A stretch of DNA of 64,000 bases from Cupriavidus basilensis. GTDB taxonomy: Bacteria > Pseudomonadota > Gammaproteobacteria > Burkholderiales > Burkholderiaceae. Numbering within the stretch: position 1 is the stretch's first letter; the number at the start of each line of letters is the position of its first letter. Where the stretch lies: contig NZ_BBQM01000025.1 of the NCBI RefSeq assembly GCF_000876015.1, positions 62,001-126,000 on the forward strand, in the 5' to 3' direction. The position numbers were made by a program, and so were the translations under genes. The notes beneath the pieces are model-generated. The model was not told the origin of the DNA. It worked only from the letters and a program-made list of their open reading frames with translations, and searched no databases. This document shows, in pieces, positions 17,144-27,400 of this stretch.

Positions 17144-18204
17144 GCACGGCGCAACAGTCCGCCGCAGCGGCACAGCCCAGCGCCATTGGCTTCTTCGAGC
17201 GCTATCTGACTGTCTGGGTGACGCTGTGCATCGTGGCCGGCATCCTGCTCGGCCAATGGCTGCCACCGGTCTTTCATGCCATTGGTGCGATGGAATTCGC
17301 GCAGGTGAACCTGCCCGTCGGCGTGCTGATCTGGGTCATGATCATTCCGATGCTGATCAAGATCGATTTCGGCTCCATGGGCCAAGTCGCGGGACACTGG
17401 CGCGGCATCGGCGTCACGCTCTTCGTGAACTGGCTGGTCAAACCGTTCTCGATGGCGCTGCTGGGCTGGATCTTCGTGCGCCATCTGTTCGCGGGGTGGC
17501 TGCCAGCAGATCAACTCGATAGCTATATCGCCGGCCTGATCCTGCTGGCGGCGGCGCCTTGTACGGCGATGGTCTTCGTCTGGTCGCAGCTCTGCAAAGG
17601 CGATCCGTATTTCACGCTGTCGCAGGTGGCGCTCAACGACGCCATCATGATCGTGGCCTTTGCGCCGGTCGTCGCGCTGCTGCTGGGCCTGTCGTCGATC
17701 ACCGTTCCATGGGACACGCTCATCACGTCAGTCGCGCTCTACATCATCGTGCCCGTGCTGATCGCGCAGGGTATCCGCAGGGCATTGCTGGCACGCGGCG
17801 AAGCCACCTACAAACGCGTCGTCGATGCCCTCGGCCCCTACTCGATCACCGCATTGCTTGCAACGCTCGTGCTGCTGTTCGGCTTCCAGGGCAACGCCAT
17901 CGTGCAGCAGCCGCTGATCATCCTGCTCTTGGCCGTGCCGATCCTGATCCAGGTCCTGCTGAACTCCGGCCTGGCCTACCTGCTCAACCGCAAGCTCGGC
18001 GTCGCCCACTGCGTGGCCGGGCCCTCGGCGCTCATTGGCGCGAGCAACTTCTTCGAACTGGCCGTGGCCACCGCCATCAGCCTGTTCGGCTTTCAGTCCG
18101 GCGCGGCATTGGCCACCGTCGTCGGCGTGCTGATCGAAGTCCCCGTGATGCTGTTCGTCGTTGGCGTGGTCAACCGTTCGCAGCACTGGTACGAATCGCA
18201 CTGA
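17140..18204 (+). CDS. arsB: Arsenite efflux permease, Acr3 type
   Basis: A 354-residue inner-membrane As(III) exporter of the Acr3 (BART superfamily) type with about ten hydrophobic segments. The conserved functional cysteine is in LLAAAPCTAMVFVWS (Cys141), and the matching half carries the GASNFFELAVA motif. It starts with GTG overlapping the end of arsC2. In the Cupriavidus metallidurans nomenclature this position is called arsB although the protein is Acr3-like and unrelated to the E. coli ArsB fold. Confidence 0.95.
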   Translation: MSTAQQSAAAAQPSAIGFFERYLTVWVTLCIVAGILLGQWLPPVFHAIGAMEFAQVNLPVGVLIWVMIIPMLIKIDFGSMGQVAGHWRGIGVTLFVNWLVKPFSMALLGWIFVRHLFAGWLPADQLDSYIAGLILLAAAPCTAMVFVWSQLCKGDPYFTLSQVALNDAIMIVAFAPVVALLLGLSSITVPWDTLITSVALYIIVPVLIAQGIRRALLARGEATYKRVVDALGPYSITALLATLVLLFGFQGNAIVQQPLIILLLAVPILIQVLLNSGLAYLLNRKLGVAHCVAGPSALIGASNFFELAVATAISLFGFQSGAALATVVGVLIEVPVMLFVVGVVNRSQHWYESH

Positions 18205-18213
18205 GGCACCCCC

Positions 18214-18636
18214 ATGACCGTCACCATCTATCACAACCCCGCTTGCGGCACGTCGCGCAACACGCTGGCCATAATTCGCAATGCGGGGATCGAGCCGACC
18301 GTTGTCGAGTACCTGAACACGCCACCCGACCGGCAGACCTTGCAGGCAATGATCCGCGACGCCAGGCTCACCGTGCGGGAAGCGATTCGGGAGAAGGACA
18401 CGCCCTACGCCGAGCTTGGCCTGGGCGATCCAGCACTGACCGATGACCAGTTGCTGGACGCAATGCTGACCCACCCGATCCTGATCAACCGCCCCTTCGT
18501 CGTCACCAAGTTGGGCGTGCGGTTGTGCAGGCCGTCGGAAGTCGTCCTGGATATCCTGCCGGCGCCGCAGCAAGGCGCGTTCACCAAGGAAGACGGCGAG
18601 GCCGTGATCGACGCGCAAGGCCGGAGGATCCCGTGA
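18214..18636 (+). CDS. arsC1: Arsenate reductase, glutaredoxin type
   Basis: A 140-residue glutaredoxin-dependent arsenate reductase of the E. coli ArsC/Spx-like fold, with catalytic Cys11 in HNPACGTSRNTL and the arsenate-binding region HPILINRPFVVTKLGVRLCRPSE. A second, structurally unrelated arsenate reductase in the same operon as the LMW-type enzyme gives two electron-donor routes. Its TGA overlaps the GTG start of arsH. Confidence 0.95.
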   Translation: MTVTIYHNPACGTSRNTLAIIRNAGIEPTVVEYLNTPPDRQTLQAMIRDARLTVREAIREKDTPYAELGLGDPALTDDQLLDAMLTHPILINRPFVVTKLGVRLCRPSEVVLDILPAPQQGAFTKEDGEAVIDAQGRRIP

Positions 18637-19397
18637 CCACGGATCTGCCCAACATCGTCCCCGTGGTGCTCGATACGCCCGACCTCTACAAGCTCGAGCC
18701 CGCTCGCGTCAGCACCCACCCGCCACGCATCCTGCTGCTGTACGGCTCACTGCGCGAGATCTCCTACAGCCGGTTGCTGGCGCAGGAAGCCGAACGGATT
18801 CTGCAGCACTTCGGCGCGGAGACCCGCGTGTTCGATCCGCGCGACCTGCCGATGGCGGACAGCGTCCCTGCGGATTATCCGAAGGTGGTCGAGTTGCGCA
18901 AGCTCTCCGAGTGGTCGGAAGGCCAGGTCTGGTGCAGCCCCGAGCGTCACGGCACGCTGACAGCCGTCTTCAAGAACCAGATCGACTGGCTGCCGCTGGA
19001 GATGGGCGGCATTCGCCCGACGCAGGGTCGCACGCTGGCTGTGATGCAGGTGTGCGGCGGCTCGCAGTCGTTCAACGCCGTCAACGCGCTGCGCGTGCTG
19101 GGGCGCTGGATGCGCATGGTCACCATTCCGAACCAGTCGTCAGTGGCCAAGGCATATCAGGAGTTCGATGCCAACGGCCGCATGAAGCCGTCGTCCTACT
19201 ACGATCGCGTCGTCGACGTCATGGAAGAACTCTACAAGTTCACCCTGCTGGTGCGCGACCGCAGCGACTACCTGACCGACCGCTACAGCGAGCGCAAGGA
19301 AGCCGCGCCCGCCCACGCGACGACGCTCGCGGCGGCAGCCATGCATCACGAGAACGACGCGCAGACCAGCGACACCGATAGCGGCGAAGTGGAATAA
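18633..19397 (+). CDS. arsH: ArsH NADPH:FMN oxidoreductase
   Basis: A 254-residue flavodoxin-like ArsH, an NADPH-dependent FMN reductase that oxidises trivalent organoarsenicals to the less toxic pentavalent forms. Flavin-binding motif GSLREISYSRLLAQEAERI, plus the family signature SPERHGTLTAVFKNQIDWLPLE. The start is the GTG at 18633, overlapping the arsC1 stop; the frame is open further upstream but lies inside arsC1. A poorly conserved Ala/His-rich tail follows the core. Confidence 0.93.
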   Translation: MTTDLPNIVPVVLDTPDLYKLEPARVSTHPPRILLLYGSLREISYSRLLAQEAERILQHFGAETRVFDPRDLPMADSVPADYPKVVELRKLSEWSEGQVWCSPERHGTLTAVFKNQIDWLPLEMGGIRPTQGRTLAVMQVCGGSQSFNAVNALRVLGRWMRMVTIPNQSSVAKAYQEFDANGRMKPSSYYDRVVDVMEELYKFTLLVRDRSDYLTDRYSERKEAAPAHATTLAAAAMHHENDAQTSDTDSGEVE

Positions 19398-19414
19398 CAG
19401 GGAACGGACCGGCC

Positions 19415-20629
19415 ATGGAGCCAAGCAACAGCGTGATCGCCAGGCTGGGAGTCGCCCAGACGGTGGCGTGGGGTTCGACGTACTATCTGCCGGCCATGCT
19501 GGCAACACCGATGGCAAAGGATCTCGGCGTGTCGACGCCAACGATCTTTGCCGCATTCAGCGTTGCCCTGGTGGTGTCGGCATTGCTGGGCCCCACGGCT
19601 GGCCGGCTGATCGACCGGACCGGCGGCCTCGACCGGACCGGCGGCCGATCGGTGCTCGTGGCCACGAGCCTGGTGTTCGCCATCGGACTCGCCGGGCTTG
19701 GCCTGGCGCAGGGAGCCGTGGGCCTCTTCGCGGCCTGGGTGATTCTCGGCATCGGCATGGGCGCGGGGCTCTACGAAGCCGCGTTCGCCACGCTGGTCGC
19801 GCTGTACGGCAACCGTTCGCGTGGCGCGATCACCGGGATCACCTTGATCGCCGGTTTTGCCAGCACGGTCGGCTGGCCCCTCTCCACCTTCATGGAGGCG
19901 CACATCGGGTGGCGTGGCGCCTGCCTGTCCTGGGCGGCGCTGCATCTCACACTAGGGCTGGCCCTGAACCTGAGCATGCCACAGGTGGCTGCCAAGGCAA
20001 CTGCATCCAGCAAGGCTACGTCGCTCACGGGAGCCGATCTGACGCACCCAGCCGATGAGCATTCGCAACGAAGGGCATCTTATGCACTGGCTTTCGTTTT
20101 CGCGGCGACATGGTTCATCAGCACGGCCATGACAGCTCACCTGCCCCGCCTGCTGCAGGCGGGGGGCGCGTCGCTGGCCACGGCCGTGATGGTCGGAGCG
20201 CTGCTCGGCCCGGCGCAAGTCGGCGCCCGGATGCTTGAGTTCGGTCTGCTGCGCAAGGTTCACCCCCTGCTGTCCGCGCGTATCGCCGCCACGCTGCACC
20301 CCACTGGCGCGCTGGCATTTGGCCTAATAGGCGCACCTGCGGCAGTCTTGTTTGGCGTCCTGCACGGTGCGGGAAACGGCATTCTCACCATTGCCAAGGG
20401 CACGCTGCCGCTGGTCATCTTTGGACCGGGCGGATACGGCCATCGTCAGGGCATACTGATGGTCCCTGCTCGCGTTGCCCAAGCAATCGCGGGCATGCTG
20501 CTTGATTCTCTGGGCTCAACAGCGCTCTGGATATCGTCGTCCCTTGGAATCGCCTCGATCTTGACGCTTTTCCTATTGCATGGTGACATGCGCACCGCAC
20601 CCGACGTGAACCATCGCGATAGCTGTTGA
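19415..20629 (+). CDS. arsP: MFS permease of ars operon
   Basis: A 404-residue major facilitator superfamily transporter with about 12 hydrophobic segments, in the terminal position of an arsRIC2BC1HP-type operon as described for Cupriavidus metallidurans. It is not the COG0701 permease also called ArsP elsewhere. Probable role: export of an arsenical, perhaps an organoarsenical, in line with arsI and arsH. Odd point: the loop-2/3 motif A region reads GRLIDRTGGLDRTGGRS because of an exact 18-bp tandem duplication, adding six residues to a normally strict motif, so activity may be altered. Confidence 0.82.
   Translation: MEPSNSVIARLGVAQTVAWGSTYYLPAMLATPMAKDLGVSTPTIFAAFSVALVVSALLGPTAGRLIDRTGGLDRTGGRSVLVATSLVFAIGLAGLGLAQGAVGLFAAWVILGIGMGAGLYEAAFATLVALYGNRSRGAITGITLIAGFASTVGWPLSTFMEAHIGWRGACLSWAALHLTLGLALNLSMPQVAAKATASSKATSLTGADLTHPADEHSQRRASYALAFVFAATWFISTAMTAHLPRLLQAGGASLATAVMVGALLGPAQVGARMLEFGLLRKVHPLLSARIAATLHPTGALAFGLIGAPAAVLFGVLHGAGNGILTIAKGTLPLVIFGPGGYGHRQGILMVPARVAQAIAGMLLDSLGSTALWISSSLGIASILTLFLLHGDMRTAPDVNHRDSC
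19611..19646 (+). repeat. Exact 18-bp tandem duplication in arsP
   Basis: The unit at 19611-19628 is repeated without a mismatch at 19629-19646. It duplicates six codons (DRTGGL-type) in MFS motif A between membrane spans 2 and 3, in frame. Exact identity indicates a recent slippage event. Confidence 0.88.
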
Positions 20630-20699
20630 ATCGGCGAGCTGTTCGAGGACAACGAACTGGAATATGGGCGGATGCCCACTCACATCAAAGTCCCCTCCC

Positions 20700-21929
20700 A
20701 TGGAATCGAAAGTGACAACAACCAGCGTATCCCCTGGTGCGGCCGGTGAAGTGCTTGCCGTCTTTCTTAAGCTGGGGCTGACATCATTCGGCGGCCCAAT
20801 TGCACACATTGGATACTTCCGGCGCGAGTTCGTTGAACGCCGCCGCTGGCTTGATGACGCGGCCTTCTCGGATCTGGTCGGTCTTTGCCAGTTTCTGCCA
20901 GGGCCGGCAAGCAGCCAGGTTGGTTTCTCCATTGGGCTACTCCGGGCCGGGTGGCTCGGCGGCGTTGCTGCCTGGTGTGGATTCACCCTGCCCTCCATCC
21001 TGTTGCTGCTCGCCTTTGCAGTCATGGCGCCGAGCCTTGGCGGCCCGGTGGGTACCGGTCTGATACATGGTCTAAAGCTAGTCGCTGTTGCTGTCGTAGC
21101 ACAAGCTGTGTGGGATATGGCGAGACGGCTATGCCCAGACTACCGGCGCGCCGCTATCGCGCTCGTGTCGCTCGCGATGCTTAGTCTCTTGACGACTGTC
21201 TATGCCCAACTTCTCGTCATCGTGCTGGGAGCAATACTCGGGCTTTTGCTGTGCCAACCCAACGGGATAGGCGAGGCACTCCGCCCGCAGGCGCACGGCA
21301 GAGAGTTCCGCATCTCGCGTGCCACAGGCGCAGTGGCGATGGTCCTATTTTGCATCCTTCTGATCGGGTTGCCAGCGCTAGCCGGAAAGGAAGGTGGCGC
21401 GGTTCAAGTCTTTGATGCGTTCTATCGTTCCGGTGCACTGGTGTTCGGAGGTGGCCATGTAGTCCTGCCGCTGCTGCAACAGCAAACGGTCGCGACCGGC
21501 TGGGTTTCTCCGAATGACTTTCTTGCCGGGTATGGCGCTGCTCAAGCCGTTCCCGGGCCTCTCTTTACGTTCGCCGCCTTCCTTGGCTGGATGCTGACGA
21601 TGGGGCCCAATCATTGGGAGGGTGCGGTATTGGCAACGCTAGGGATCTTTTTGCCAGGACTACTACTCGTCATTGCAGCGCTACCGTATTGGCAGGCAAT
21701 TCGGGCGCGCCCCTCGATGGTTGCATTGCTGAGCGGCGTCAATGCAGCGGTGGTCGGTCTGCTCGCGGCGGCCCTTTATTCACCAGTTTGGACCAGTGCC
21801 ATATTGTCTCAACTGGATTTCGCGATTGCGACGATCTGCTTCTTGCTGCTAGTACGCTGGAAGATCCCTCCGCTTGTCATCGTTGCCGTGTGCGCGCTTG
21901 TCGGAATTGGACAGGCGCTGTTGCACTAA
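20700..21929 (+). CDS. chrA: Chromate efflux transporter ChrA
   Basis: A 409-residue ChrA of the long (two-domain) CHR family that extrudes chromate from the cytoplasm. The first half carries FLKLGLTSFGGPIAHIGYFRREFVERRRWLD and LCQFLPGPASSQVGFSIG; the second half repeats the pattern with FGGGHVVLPLL and AQAVPGPLFTFAAFLG. ATG at 20700 is preferred to an upstream in-frame start at 20664 because chrA homologues begin just before the FLKLGLTSFGGP motif. It starts 70 bases after arsP and is read in the same direction, so it may be transcribed with the ars operon. No chrB regulator is present. Confidence 0.93.
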   Translation: MESKVTTTSVSPGAAGEVLAVFLKLGLTSFGGPIAHIGYFRREFVERRRWLDDAAFSDLVGLCQFLPGPASSQVGFSIGLLRAGWLGGVAAWCGFTLPSILLLLAFAVMAPSLGGPVGTGLIHGLKLVAVAVVAQAVWDMARRLCPDYRRAAIALVSLAMLSLLTTVYAQLLVIVLGAILGLLLCQPNGIGEALRPQAHGREFRISRATGAVAMVLFCILLIGLPALAGKEGGAVQVFDAFYRSGALVFGGGHVVLPLLQQQTVATGWVSPNDFLAGYGAAQAVPGPLFTFAAFLGWMLTMGPNHWEGAVLATLGIFLPGLLLVIAALPYWQAIRARPSMVALLSGVNAAVVGLLAAALYSPVWTSAILSQLDFAIATICFLLLVRWKIPPLVIVAVCALVGIGQALLH

Positions 21930-22117
21930 GACGTCAGTTTGTTGAATTGCACCGAATTCTGAGGCACTGCGAGATAACGGCCTCGACGTCGTGGCAAGGG
22001 ACCGACGATCTGCTATGTCGACGACTAGACCGCTCACTACGACAGTTTGGGGGGAGCAAGGTCATCACACGGCCCTGCCCCTCGCATCGAACCAGACGGA
22101 TTGCGTACATCGTAGTC

Positions 22118-23155
22118 TCACACCTTATTCTCCTGCCCGCAGAGTTTCGGCATGACACGCATGTAGACGAGCTCGCTCAGGAGTTCGACCAGGGTCTGGG
22201 TCGCAATAATGGCTGGCAGTATCGGAATCGCGCCCGGTACCGCGAGACCGAGCGGCAACACGACCAACGAGTTGCGCGTGCTGGTACTGAACGCCACCGC
22301 GCGTCTCGCAGATGCTTCCAAGCCAAACCAGCCGCTGACTAGCCATCCGAGCAGCGGCGCAACGCAAGCGAACACGATATAGAGTGGGAGAACTCGAGCT
22401 GCCGCGCCGATAGCAGCGTGGAGTTGTGGCACAACTGCACCCACGACAATGAACAGGACCAGAGCGGTGGCCGGAACTGGACAAAGGCCAAGCCCATCGG
22501 CTATCCGCTGCCCCGCTTGCGTATATCTGGCTGTTATCTGCATGACGCCGGCAAGTACAAGAGGTACGGCGATCAGCCAGACAAAAGCGTGCACAAATGG
22601 GCCAATATCGATCAACGCTTGGGCATGGGATCCAAGAAAGACGCTCAAGTACACCGGCAGCAGCAACATCTGGAAGATGAGTAACACCGGCGTTGCGGCC
22701 AGCAGCAAGCGAGAGTCGGCGCGGCCGATCTGAGAAAACGTCACCACATAGTCAATACATGGAGTCAGCAAGACCAACAGAAAGCCGAACCGGATCAGGG
22801 GGCCCGCCGGCAGGCATTGCAGCAGGGCAGCGGCCAGCAAGGGAATTGCCAGGAAGTTGGCCGTCAACAGCGCTCCGAGAAACCGCAAGCGTGTGAATGC
22901 GCGCCCGAGATCAGCCAGCGGGACCTGCAAGAAGGTTACGAACAGCATGAAGGCCAGCGCGGGATTGATCGCTGCGTCCAAGCTCTCCAGACCGGTGATG
23001 GCGGATGCCATGACAGCCGCCATGACGACGGTCACAAAATAGATGACCACCTGGTGGGCTTCCAGGCGCTCGCGTAGTGTTTGCACTTCTTCTTGGTCGC
23101 AACGTGTATGGGAGTTGGCCTCAACGGCCCGGCCATTCGGGATGATAGTCGTCAA
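22118..23155 (-). CDS. BASS/Acr3-like transporter
   Basis: A 345-residue membrane protein with about ten hydrophobic segments, related to bile-acid:sodium symporters and the arsenic-resistance (Acr3) branch of the BART superfamily. Recognisable parts are NPALAFMLFVTFLQVPL near the N-terminus, LLTPCIDYVVTFSQIGRADSRLLLA mid-protein (with a Cys at the place of the Acr3 cysteine), and FSTSTRNSLVVLPLGLA near the end. It overlaps the end of the NreB-like gene by about 35 bases, so it is the last gene of the cnr/ncc-side operon. Substrate unknown; an anion or metalloid is more likely than Ni/Co. Confidence 0.75.
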   Translation of the reverse strand: MTTIIPNGRAVEANSHTRCDQEEVQTLRERLEAHQVVIYFVTVVMAAVMASAITGLESLDAAINPALAFMLFVTFLQVPLADLGRAFTRLRFLGALLTANFLAIPLLAAALLQCLPAGPLIRFGFLLVLLTPCIDYVVTFSQIGRADSRLLLAATPVLLIFQMLLLPVYLSVFLGSHAQALIDIGPFVHAFVWLIAVPLVLAGVMQITARYTQAGQRIADGLGLCPVPATALVLFIVVGAVVPQLHAAIGAAARVLPLYIVFACVAPLLGWLVSGWFGLEASARRAVAFSTSTRNSLVVLPLGLAVPGAIPILPAIIATQTLVELLSELVYMRVMPKLCGQENKV

Positions 23156-24458
23156 TGGTAAATGCGTGACGATGACGACGTGGCCCCGTGGCCTCTCCCT
23201 CTCTCAGGTGTTCGTCAAAGCGCGCGCCCTCTGGATGTTCGTGATCCAGTGCTTCGCGGTCTTCGGCAGGCCACACGCGCCAGGCGGCGAGAAATCCGAC
23301 AACCGAAACGCACGCAAGCACCACAAACGCAGCACGCATCCCGTATCTTGCCCCGATCTGCCCTGCGAGCGGATAGGCAATCAGCCAGCATGCATGCGAG
23401 AGGGAGAATTGCGCAGCGAACACTGCAGGTCGATCGGCTGAAGTAGCCGATCGCTTCAGCAGACGACCGCTCGGCGTCAACGTCATCGAGTACCCAATGC
23501 CGATGGCAAACCATGTCAGCAGAAACATTGGCCATTCGATGAATCGTCCGAACGTGGTCAGCGCGATGCCGAATGCAAGACCGGCTGACATGAGTATGGC
23601 GCCGCCAAGCATGGTTGGACGATCAGGTCGATCCGCCAGCATCCTCGGCAACAGCAAGGCCACAAGCATAGATCCGCAGCCAAATGCCGCCAGAGCGAAC
23701 GGGACATCCGATGCCGGACGCTGCAGCTTGCTTTGCACATAGACGACAGTGTTCACGATGACCATCGCGCTGGCGGCGGCCGCGGCCAGGTTCAAGGCCA
23801 GGAGCCCACGCAAGCGAGGCGTCCGAAGGTAGATCGACATGCCCCGGAATGTCTTCGTATACACACTCCCCGTGCGTTCTATCGCCTTGGATTGCGGCAA
23901 CCGCACAGAAACGACGAGCAAGGCCGACACCAAAAACCCCACGACGGTGCCGCCAAACAGCCAGTGGAAGCTGATGACCGAGAGCAACGCGGCGGCCAGC
24001 ATCGGACTCACCAGACTTTCCATGTCATACGCCAGGCGGGACAGGGATAAGGCATTCGTATAGGCAGTCTCTTCAGGAAGGACGTCCGGGATGGTCGCCT
24101 GAAAGGTGGGCGTGAATGCCGCCGAGGCAGACTGCAACAGAGAAATCAGGACGTAGATCTGCCAGATCTGCGTCACGAACGGCAGAGAAATCGCCACCAG
24201 CGCCCGCACGAGGTCCATCGCAACGAGGAATGCGCGACGCGGAAGCCGGTTGGCGAACGCACCCACTACCGGGGCAATACCCACATAGGCAACCATCTTG
24301 ATCGCCAGCGCGGTTCCCAGAACGCTACCCGCGTTCGCACCGGCCAGGTCATAGGCGAGCAGACCCAGCGCGACCGTCGCAAGTCCGGTGCCAATCAGCG
24401 CGATCACCTGCGCACCGAACAGGTGCCGATAGGTTCGGTTCCGCAATACATCCAGCAT
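23121..24458 (-). CDS. nreB: NreB-like MFS nickel exporter
   Basis: A 445-residue MFS transporter whose C-terminus is His-rich (EDREALDHEHPEGARFDEH then RRHRHAF), a feature of NreB-type nickel exporters. The start at 24458 (MLDVLRNRTYRHLFG) is set by a perfect AGGAGG ribosome site just upstream, overlapping the end of cnrA. An NreB gene also lies next to ncc in the known Achromobacter pTOM9 locus, which supports the assignment. It takes the place of cnrT/nccN, neither of which is present here. Confidence 0.82.
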   Translation of the reverse strand: MLDVLRNRTYRHLFGAQVIALIGTGLATVALGLLAYDLAGANAGSVLGTALAIKMVAYVGIAPVVGAFANRLPRRAFLVAMDLVRALVAISLPFVTQIWQIYVLISLLQSASAAFTPTFQATIPDVLPEETAYTNALSLSRLAYDMESLVSPMLAAALLSVISFHWLFGGTVVGFLVSALLVVSVRLPQSKAIERTGSVYTKTFRGMSIYLRTPRLRGLLALNLAAAAASAMVIVNTVVYVQSKLQRPASDVPFALAAFGCGSMLVALLLPRMLADRPDRPTMLGGAILMSAGLAFGIALTTFGRFIEWPMFLLTWFAIGIGYSMTLTPSGRLLKRSATSADRPAVFAAQFSLSHACWLIAYPLAGQIGARYGMRAAFVVLACVSVVGFLAAWRVWPAEDREALDHEHPEGARFDEHLREGEATGPRRHRHAFTIDDYHPEWPGR

Positions 24459-24466
24459 GCAACCTC

Positions 24467-27400
24467 CTAAGCTTCGGCTAGTTCGTCGCGCCCCGCACTC
24501 GCCACTCCCTGTCGGCGCAGTACCATGCCGCAGATCGCGGGCAAGACGAAGAGCGTAAGCACGGTGGCCGTGATCAAGCCACCGATCACGACCGTTGCCA
24601 GTGGCTTCTGCACCTCCGCACCCGTTCCCGTCGCGATAGCCATGGGCACAAAGCCCAGCGATGCCACCAATGCAGTCATGAGCACCGGTCGTACCCGCTC
24701 CATCGCGCCGTCGATCACGGCCGCGTCGGGCGTCGCCTGATCTTCCAGCCGTTTGCGAATGGCAGAGATCAGGACGAGACCGTTCAGGACGGCGACGCCG
24801 GATACAGCGATGAAACCCACCGCTGCGGAAATGGAGAATGGGATACCGCGCAGCATTAACGCGAACACGCCTCCAGCCAATGCCAGCGGCACGGCGGTCA
24901 GAACGGTCGCGGTCAACATCGCGCTGCCAATCGCCATATACAGTGCCACGGCAATCAGCAAGAAGCACGCGGGCACGATCATGGCTAGTCGCTTGGTTGC
25001 GGCTTGCAGGTTCTGGAACTGGCCACCCCATTCGATGTACATGCCAGGCGGCAACTTGACGTCGCGCGCGATCCGCGCAGCCGCGTCATCGACAAAGCTG
25101 CCAAGGTCACGCCCCGCCACATTGGCTTCCACATACACGCGACGCTTTCCGTTGTCGCGGCTCACTTCGTTCAGGCCCTGCGTAAATCGAAACTCGACAA
25201 GCTGCCGCAACGGTACGGAAGCGTGCGCTTGGTCCGTGACAGCCGGCAGCATCACGGGAAGCGCTCCAAGCACATCGAGGTTCTCCCGCTGGTTGCCTGG
25301 CAGGCGGATGACAATGTCGTAGCGCCGATCGCCATCAAATATCTGGCCTGCTGGCCTGCCCGCCATCGCTGCCGATACGGTATCGGCCACTTCCTTCACC
25401 GTCAGCCCATAGCGTGCAATGGCGGCGCGATCGAAGACGATGTCGAAGGTGGGAAACCCGCTGGTCAGCGGTACGCGTACGTCCGAGACTCCCGGTGTCT
25501 TGCGCAAGACGGCGGCGATGCGCTGACCGGTGGCAGCGAGGTCGTCGAGATTCTCGCCATAGATTTTCACGGCGACATCGCTGCGCACGCCACCGATCAG
25601 TTCATTGAAGCGCATCTCAATGGGCTGGGTGACGTCGTAATTGTTGCCCACCATCGGTGCCGTCTTCTCCCGAATACGTTCGATCACCTGTTCCTTGGTC
25701 GTCACCCCATCCGGCCATTCATTCTTCGGCTTGAGGATGATGTAGTTGTCGGATGCGTTGGGCGGCATGGGGTCGGCTGCCAGGCTGGCGGTACCCGCCT
25801 TGGAGTACACGGTCTTGACTTCAGGCAGCGAGAGTACGGCGCGCTCCAGTGGCAGATCGATCGCCACAGACTGATCGATCGATGTCGATGGAATGCGAAC
25901 GGAGGACAGGTTAAGGTTCTGCTCGTCAAGCGTTGGCATGAACTCGCGACCGACGAAGGCGAACGCAACCGCCGCCAGTGCCAGCACCAGCAAGCCAGCG
26001 CCGACGAACGGAATCGGTCGCACCACCGCCCGCTCCAGCCAGGGGCGGTACCACCGCTTGGTGGCGACGATCACCCTCACTTCCTTTTCGGAAACTTCCT
26101 TGCACAGCAGCACGGCCAGCATGGCAGGCACAAACGTCAGTGACAGCACGAATGCGGACGCCAGCGCCAGCATCAGCGTCAACACCATCGGCGAGAACAT
26201 CTTTCCTTCCACCCCCTGGAATGTCAGGCATGGCAGGAACACCAGGAAAATCACGAGTTGCCCGTAGATCGTCGGTCGGAGCATTTCCCGTGACGACAGC
26301 AAGACTTCGTTCAAACGCTCCCTTAGCGTTAGCAGTCGCCCCTCCTCATGCTGGCGTTGCGCCAGGCGTCGCAGCGTGTTCTCGACCACGATCACGGCGC
26401 CATCGATAATCAAGCCGAAGTCCAGTGCGCCCAGGCTCATCAGGTTGCCGGAGATGCCGAGCTGATTCATACCGATAGCACTGACCAGCATCGACAATGG
26501 GATCACCAGTGCAGCAATAACGGCAGCACGCCAGTTGCCCAGCAACAGGAACAGGATCAAGACCACGAGCAACGCGCCTTCCGCCAGATTCTTTGCGACG
26601 GTCTCGATCGTGGCGGTCACCAATTGCGATCGGTTAAGCGTGGGAACGATGACTACGCCAGGTGGCAGCGTCTTCGAGATTTTTTCCAGCTTGTCGCCAA
26701 CATCCTGCGCCACCGTACGGCTGTTCGCGCCGACCAGCATCAGTGCGCTGCCTATCACTGTTTCCCGACCATTGCGGCTGGCCGCACCGGAGCGGAGTTC
26801 TCCGCCAATTTTGACGGACGCCACCTGCCCAACTGTGATCGGCACGTTCTGGCGATGGGCGATCACGGCGCGCGAGATCTCGTCCGCCGACTTGATGCGC
26901 GCATCGGCACGCACCAGGTACGATTCACCCGATCGCTGGATGAAGTTCGCACCCACCGAAAGATTGGCGTCCTCCAACGCCTGGGCGAGATCGCCGTATG
27001 AGATGCCATATGCGGCCATTTTTGCGGCGTCAGGCTCCACCACGAACTGCTTCACATAGCCACCCAAAGAATCCACGTCGGCCACACCAGCGGTTGTCCG
27101 CAACTGCGGCCGAATGATCCAGTCCTGCACGGTGCGCAGGTATGCGAGCTTCGACACGCGGTCTTCAAGCCGTTCCCCGCGCTCGGTCAAGAAATTTCCA
27201 TCGCTTTGCCAGCCCGGCTCCCCGTCATTGATCGGTGCGCCCTGGCCGTCAGGGTATTGATACTCCACGCTGTAGTGGAATACCTCGCCCAGACCCGTCG
27301 AAACCGGACCCATCTGCGGCTCGGCGCCTACAGGCAGGCCGGGGCGTGCCTGCACCAGTCGCTCCGATACCTGCTGGCGCATGAAGTAGAGGTTCGCGCT

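Noticed and set aside
23121..25031. Long version of the NreB-like protein starting at 25031
   Set aside because: The extra 190 residues lie inside the cnrA gene and read as non-protein. A perfect AGGAGG site marks the start at 24458.
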